64,000 nucleotides of DNA. It comes from UBA8919 sp041658185. GTDB lineage: Bacteria; Elusimicrobiota; UBA8919. The stretch lies in NCBI GenBank assembly GCA_041658185.1, contig JBBAAR010000002.1, positions 130,835 through 194,834 of the forward strand. Direction: 5' to 3'. Of this stretch, positions 60,701 through 64,000 are shown piece by piece. Position numbers and translations under genes: made by a program. Numbering within the stretch: the stretch's first letter is position 1; each line of letters begins with the position of its first letter. The notes below the pieces were generated by a model. The model saw nothing but the letters and a program-made list of their open reading frames with translations. It did not search any database and was not told where the DNA came from.

Positions 60701-63700
60701 CGGATACAGATTTTGGCAACGGTCTTGTGAAATCATCAGTAACAATAGTCGGCACCGGCGATGGGGCGTATATTGAGATTACTTCTACAAATACCGGATT
60801 TGATGGAAAATGGTTGAATGATTGGAAATACCGACGGGCAATAAATATCAGTAATGGTGGTTCTTCGGGCTTGAGTGACTATCAGGTGTGGCTTCCGACA
60901 ACTTCTTTTGGCTCAAACTGGGATTTAATTCGGTCATCCGCCCAATCCACAATGGCTGATTTCAGGTTCACACCGTCAACCGCAACAACAACAATCCCTT
61001 ATTGGATAGACCCGGACACCACCACCGCCAACTGCAAGGGCTTCTGGGTCCGTGTCTCATCCGTCCCCACCAGCGGAACATCAATATATATGTATTACGG
61101 CAACCCCAGTGCCAATGCTGAACAGAGTGCAACAAATACTTTTATATTTTTTGATGATTTCAGCAGCAATCCTGGAGGGTGGTCAGAAAATGATGCTAAT
61201 GGACGTATTAATCCTGATTATACAACAAATAAACGACTAACATATACAAATCTTGCTCAGTCTGATGACAATCATAATTATTATCGGAGTGTTCCGTCTC
61301 TTCAAAATTTTGCATTAAATTTTTCACACGCTTTTACCGGCGGAGTGGCAGACCCAAATGTTATGGGAATGGGTTTTGGTAATAGCATTGATGATTTCAA
61401 TGGAATAGCAGAATCATTACATGTGGATGTGGCAAAAGGACGGCAGTATTTTGGTATTACTGAAGGTGTGGGTTTTACTTCAACATGGTTATATTCTGAA
61501 AATACATCCTACTATTGTACATTTACAAAAATAGGGACGACAGCAGCACTTAAAATTTATAGTGATTCTGGTAGAAATAATTTACTTACAACTTTAAATA
61601 AAACTGTCACTGATAGAGCATATAATTATTTTTTTGGTGTAAATAGCTGGTATGATGGTAACACTGCATGTTATTCAAGTGGCTGGTTTGATGACTTCAT
61701 AATCCGCAAATATGCCGCTACCGACCCGACGATTGGGTCGGTGGGTTCGGAGGAAGGACCGTATTTTCCTGCGGGTGAGTTTCAGTCAAGGGCGATAGAT
61801 ACGACAAAGAAAGGGACGAGTTGGGGCAACATCAGTTGGGGCAAAAACACACCGATAAACACAGATATAAAACTAAAGACAAGAACGGGAAATACGGCAA
61901 CGCCTGATGGTTCGTGGAGTGCTTGGAATTCATCGGCAGTTCCGACAGGAGAATGGTACACAGTTGCCACCGGCACACCGATTGCCTCGCCGAGAGCGAG
62001 GTATATTCAGTACATAAGCAGTTTTACAACTGCCGTTACAACAACAACCCCGCAATTAACGGAAGTCAATATACAGTACTCAACAAATACGGCGACAAAA
62101 CCTAATTTACAGATACCGGAGAACAATGTCTGGTTGTCTTCAACAAATCCATTATTCCAGTGGCAGTTTGTGGATGGTGAAGGGGACACGCAGACGGGGT
62201 TTAGGATACAGTTATCAACAATCGCCGATAAATCGGCAACTACACCATATAATTTTACAGGTAATATAATTCACGATAGCGGGGATTTTTCGTCCAGCGT
62301 ATCAACATATCAACCAGCCAGTCAACTTAATAACGGTCAGTATTATTGGCAGGTTCGGAGTTCAGATACTTACGGCGAGTGGTCGGTGTATTCATCAACA
62401 TATTTGGTGAAGTTAGACACCGCGCCGCCGGGTGGTTATGCAATAACGAGCGCCGTTGCGCATATTTCATCCTGCACGATAAACTGGAATTCGGCAACCG
62501 ACCCATCGGATATTTACGGCGGTGCGGGAAGCGGGCTGGCAGCGCTGCCATACATAATGAGGTATTCAACGGATAGCAATTTTACAAGCGCCGCTACAAC
62601 AACGACGGTATGGATGGCAGAGACAAGCTCTGCCACTACAAATTTGACACCCAATACCACTTATTACTTCAGTGTTAAGGCAAGGGATAGCGTGTTGAAT
62701 GAAAGTAATTGGTCATCAACATTTACAAGAGCGACATTGTGCAACACACCCAATAATCCTGCTTGGGGAACAGTGTTTGTGACGAGTATCACGGTGACAT
62801 GGGGGACGGGTGAAAATCCTGCAAATCCGAATAATACGGTTTATGTGGCACAGGTGTCCACGGCGAGTAATTTTACCGGGACGGTGTTTTCAATCGCAAC
62901 CGTAAAGGTTGCGGCTACCACGACGGTTGAGGGATTGACACTGAATACGACTTATTACGGGCGGGTTGTGGCGAGGAATTGGGAAGAGCAGGAAGCAACC
63001 CAAGGGGTTGCGACTACAAAAGTCACGCTAATATATACGCCGTTGGCACCGAGTTTGACTGCTTTAAGCGGTTCATCAATCAGGGTGACGAAAGAGACAG
63101 ACGGCAATCCTGGGACAATAGAATATGCAATCAAGGCATTAAAGTCATGGGGCACGACATATTATGTTCAGGCGCCAAATACGCTTGATACAGGAATTGT
63201 CTGGCAACAGGCATCCGTTTGGGGCTTTCCGCTTGATACAACAGGACTTTCGGGAAACACATCATATCAGTTCTGTTTGTTGGCAAGAAATTATTCGGGT
63301 GTTTCAAGCACCAGCCCATACTCTAACAAGACGACACTTGCGAACCAGCCGTCGGGGCCCGGCAATTTTTACACTCAATATATCACGACATATTCCATAA
63401 GACCCGACTGGACAGGTAACAATTCAGCGGGAACGACTTACCGCGTCAATACATCAACATTAAGCAATTTCGGTATAATTACATCAACGGAAGAAACGAC
63501 AAACGAATATGTAGATGTATCTTCAATGACCGCAAACAAGTCATATTATTTCCGTGTAGCGGCATTAAATAACGAAGGAATCCCAACCGCTTTTACAACG
63601 CTGAACACCAGCAACCCGAAATATACGAGGATAGAAACGCCGGTTCTGTCTGACAATGTGTGGACAATAAACTCTTCATCTGTAACGATAAACCTGTCTG

Positions 63701-64000
63701 CGCAGACGTTTACCAATTTGACGAGCGGTCAGTCGGGTTTATTGTTTGAGGAGGACGGTTCTTCCGGCGGGCCATGGAACAGCGGCTGGATAAGCAACAA
63801 GATTTGGACACGCAGCGAGAACAACCCGGCAAGTTCGCCGGCATTAATCGGGAACACAACATATGCCTTTACGATAAAGAGCCGTAACTACGAGGGCTTG
63901 GAAAACGACGCGGTCGGTCCCCTTGTCAAGGGAATGAAGATAGAGCCTATCCAGGGAGCGGAGTATTTAATATACGGCTCAAGCATAGCCATCCGCGCGA
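57736..64000 (+). CDS. Giant exported Gly-rich/Fn3/DUF2341 surface protein, C-terminus outside window
   Basis: The frame is open from ATG 57736 to the window edge (2088 codons so far). Residues 1-26 are a signal peptide ending NLYA. An Fn3-like domain (about 27-140) precedes a region (about 235-520) extremely rich in Gly-Gly-Gly, with Asn, Ala and Ser, like PE-PGRS-type or glycine-rich adhesin segments. Fn3-like units with ISVRAVDDTGFWGDE follow, then a DUF2341 domain (about 1030-1140: WKYRRAINISN, FWVRVSSVPTSGTSIYMYYG), a LamG-like part (about 1145-1330) and further Fn3-type repeats rich in Thr and Ser (for example NTTYYFSVKARDS). It is probably cell-surface or secreted, for adhesion or polymer binding. 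No catalytic domain is seen. Confidence 0.85.
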   Translation, partial: MKKLNLLILIFIISAVILSGAKNLYALPPTWPSGNYGVCDGTGTTGVDLLYQYAPTTTGAGFIKSNWATVPDVTAYKIKITSGPSITLLDWTNIGNYTSTATYLSGISLSGAWNNTTYYVHIIPVNADGDGPVGTSNGVQIAEKETWDGVATSGIRNDVLGGFNTNWPQSGYDAFYGNHFFETINILANTTCYAQGFGKVESVPAGIASSDAKVTNPKDGWLGVYANNITVSGFITASGRGYGAGGGGGDPGGNRGAGGNNGLGGNGGQGNSTVAGNGGGGSPGGVGATTNAKAGDGNIFGGGGGNCEAIAGFNGGNGAVSNIGGQGTSGGTSNGAGGSGEFTVGGGTRVTGADNQTGAGGGGYGAGGGGGGQWAGATTDCGGGGGGGTGGTGGGVGTLDGGTGCGLYGGAGGAGDSTPGASPQQDNGAAGSNGGYRSSGGNGDSTTGKELYLGSGGGGGGAGGSEAGGGGGAAGGGFVRLVAYSTITVNSSARLLSNGAAGGGGAMDPGAGNDTGGGGGNGAGGAVLLDGRWVTNSATGVNFSARGGNNQTTNGGTIKVFAANTFSGSDPGSSYYGRLYKNVLPSTSTVRDGASTDITFSSVTTYLQSNWDATTIRTAGRSLLRYEFKIGHTPYGSEVLNWTTCGTSLSTTSYQNLQGSRRYFISVRAVDDTGFWGDEATSNGVYIDTITPTQPSYTSPADTSWQNSANITFQWGSSSDGESGLAGYLFEISTISAQNFSTIYYSSETTNVNFSTGPFVEAKQHFWRVRAKDNVANYSVGWSTWTVGFDFTAPTPNPPTGSVNADSPTQITWSATGPSDTGGSGLHSQPYSFDNGGSYQAGATFVKSDCVENTQYTQTIKYRDNAGNQTSGTSFSKYSLPAIPTNSNVSCDKSTETVSATSLFTFNTSFGAGTFQYLRYRWSINASESVSGGDTQWSVGALSLNTPTQNTSYYLHLAAYNGDGAENGTQLHKGPYWYQSNFKSATDTTDTDFGNGLVKSSVTIVGTGDGAYIEITSTNTGFDGKWLNDWKYRRAINISNGGSSGLSDYQVWLPTTSFGSNWDLIRSSAQSTMADFRFTPSTATTTIPYWIDPDTTTANCKGFWVRVSSVPTSGTSIYMYYGNPSANAEQSATNTFIFFDDFSSNPGGWSENDANGRINPDYTTNKRLTYTNLAQSDDNHNYYRSVPSLQNFALNFSHAFTGGVADPNVMGMGFGNSIDDFNGIAESLHVDVAKGRQYFGITEGVGFTSTWLYSENTSYYCTFTKIGTTAALKIYSDSGRNNLLTTLNKTVTDRAYNYFFGVNSWYDGNTACYSSGWFDDFIIRKYAATDPTIGSVGSEEGPYFPAGEFQSRAIDTTKKGTSWGNISWGKNTPINTDIKLKTRTGNTATPDGSWSAWNSSAVPTGEWYTVATGTPIASPRARYIQYISSFTTAVTTTTPQLTEVNIQYSTNTATKPNLQIPENNVWLSSTNPLFQWQFVDGEGDTQTGFRIQLSTIADKSATTPYNFTGNIIHDSGDFSSSVSTYQPASQLNNGQYYWQVRSSDTYGEWSVYSSTYLVKLDTAPPGGYAITSAVAHISSCTINWNSATDPSDIYGGAGSGLAALPYIMRYSTDSNFTSAATTTTVWMAETSSATTNLTPNTTYYFSVKARDSVLNESNWSSTFTRATLCNTPNNPAWGTVFVTSITVTWGTGENPANPNNTVYVAQVSTASNFTGTVFSIATVKVAATTTVEGLTLNTTYYGRVVARNWEEQEATQGVATTKVTLIYTPLAPSLTALSGSSIRVTKETDGNPGTIEYAIKALKSWGTTYYVQAPNTLDTGIVWQQASVWGFPLDTTGLSGNTSYQFCLLARNYSGVSSTSPYSNKTTLANQPSGPGNFYTQYITTYSIRPDWTGNNSAGTTYRVNTSTLSNFGIITSTEETTNEYVDVSSMTANKSYYFRVAALNNEGIPTAFTTLNTSNPKYTRIETPVLSDNVWTINSSSVTINLSAQTFTNLTSGQSGLLFEEDGSSGGPWNSGWISNKIWTRSENNPASSPALIGNTTYAFTIKSRNYEGLENDAVGPLVKGMKIEPIQGAEYLIYGSSIAIRA

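Overview
The window is AT-rich bacterial DNA. Most genes lie in tight plus-strand operons in which neighbours overlap by ATGA. Two Wzy-type ligases, a YejM-like inner-membrane sulfatase-fold protein and a giant secreted Fn3/DUF2341 protein point to an uncultivated Gram-negative lineage with an elaborate envelope and anaerobic metabolism. The gene content resembles Elusimicrobiota, Omnitrophota or related candidate phyla; this placement is inference, since there is no rRNA gene here.

Layout. 1-2318 (minus): an AEP primase-SF2 helicase fusion of the type found in TOTE conflict systems, cut by the window edge, with its own consensus promoter. 2684-4535: a divergent pair, an unknown 216-aa protein and a PqqD-like/radical SAM protein with a shortened SPASM domain. 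4793-5989: a DUF5678/retropepsin pair and small XRE-type HTH genes, one of them broken. 6057-6283: tRNA-Phe and tRNA-Thr. 6302-13349: an overlapping operon of two O-antigen-ligase/TPR proteins, a HAD phosphatase, an amidohydrolase, purC and a GAF-ANTAR antiterminator. 13375-22430: nitrogen assimilation (amt, PII, glutamine synthetase III, split archaeal-type glutamate synthase). It is preceded by a textbook ANTAR dual-hexaloop hairpin overlapping an intrinsic terminator, so the adjacent GAF-ANTAR protein very probably controls it. 22491-25990: serA and aconitase. 26113-27549 (minus): a MEMO1/AMMECR1 fusion. 27717-41321: about 19 genes for a membrane-bound group 4 [NiFe] hydrogenase with Mrp-type antiporter modules, three large ion-channel subunits, a flavin diaphorase module and a maturation protease. 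41318-44730: mtaB, the YejM-like protein and a HIT protein. 44813-49510: the macromolecular synthesis operon rpsU-NIF3-dnaG-rpoD. 49562-50370: tRNA-CAU, nth and tRNA-Val. 50449-55247: a signalling island of two histidine kinases, response regulators, a PilZ protein and an orphan LuxR HTH. 55317-57739: a disturbed zone with a toxin-antitoxin-like pair, a small coiled-coil/TM cassette, broken surface-protein starts, palindromic and tandem repeats and an ORF6N gene. 57736-64000: the start of a giant Gly-rich/DUF2341/Fn3 exported protein running off the window.

Two themes stand out beyond the genes. First, the RNA-level switch on nitrogen assimilation is visible down to the paired bases. Second, the chromosome carries many small elements, including inside essential or conserved genes. 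These are arrays of about four heptanucleotide units (a different heptamer at each site, sometimes as inverted arms) and short palindromes, both tolerated in frame inside the hydrogenase, antiporter, mtaB and MEMO/AMMECR1 genes. Several sigma70-consensus promoters end only a few bases before the start codon, suggesting frequent leaderless mRNAs.
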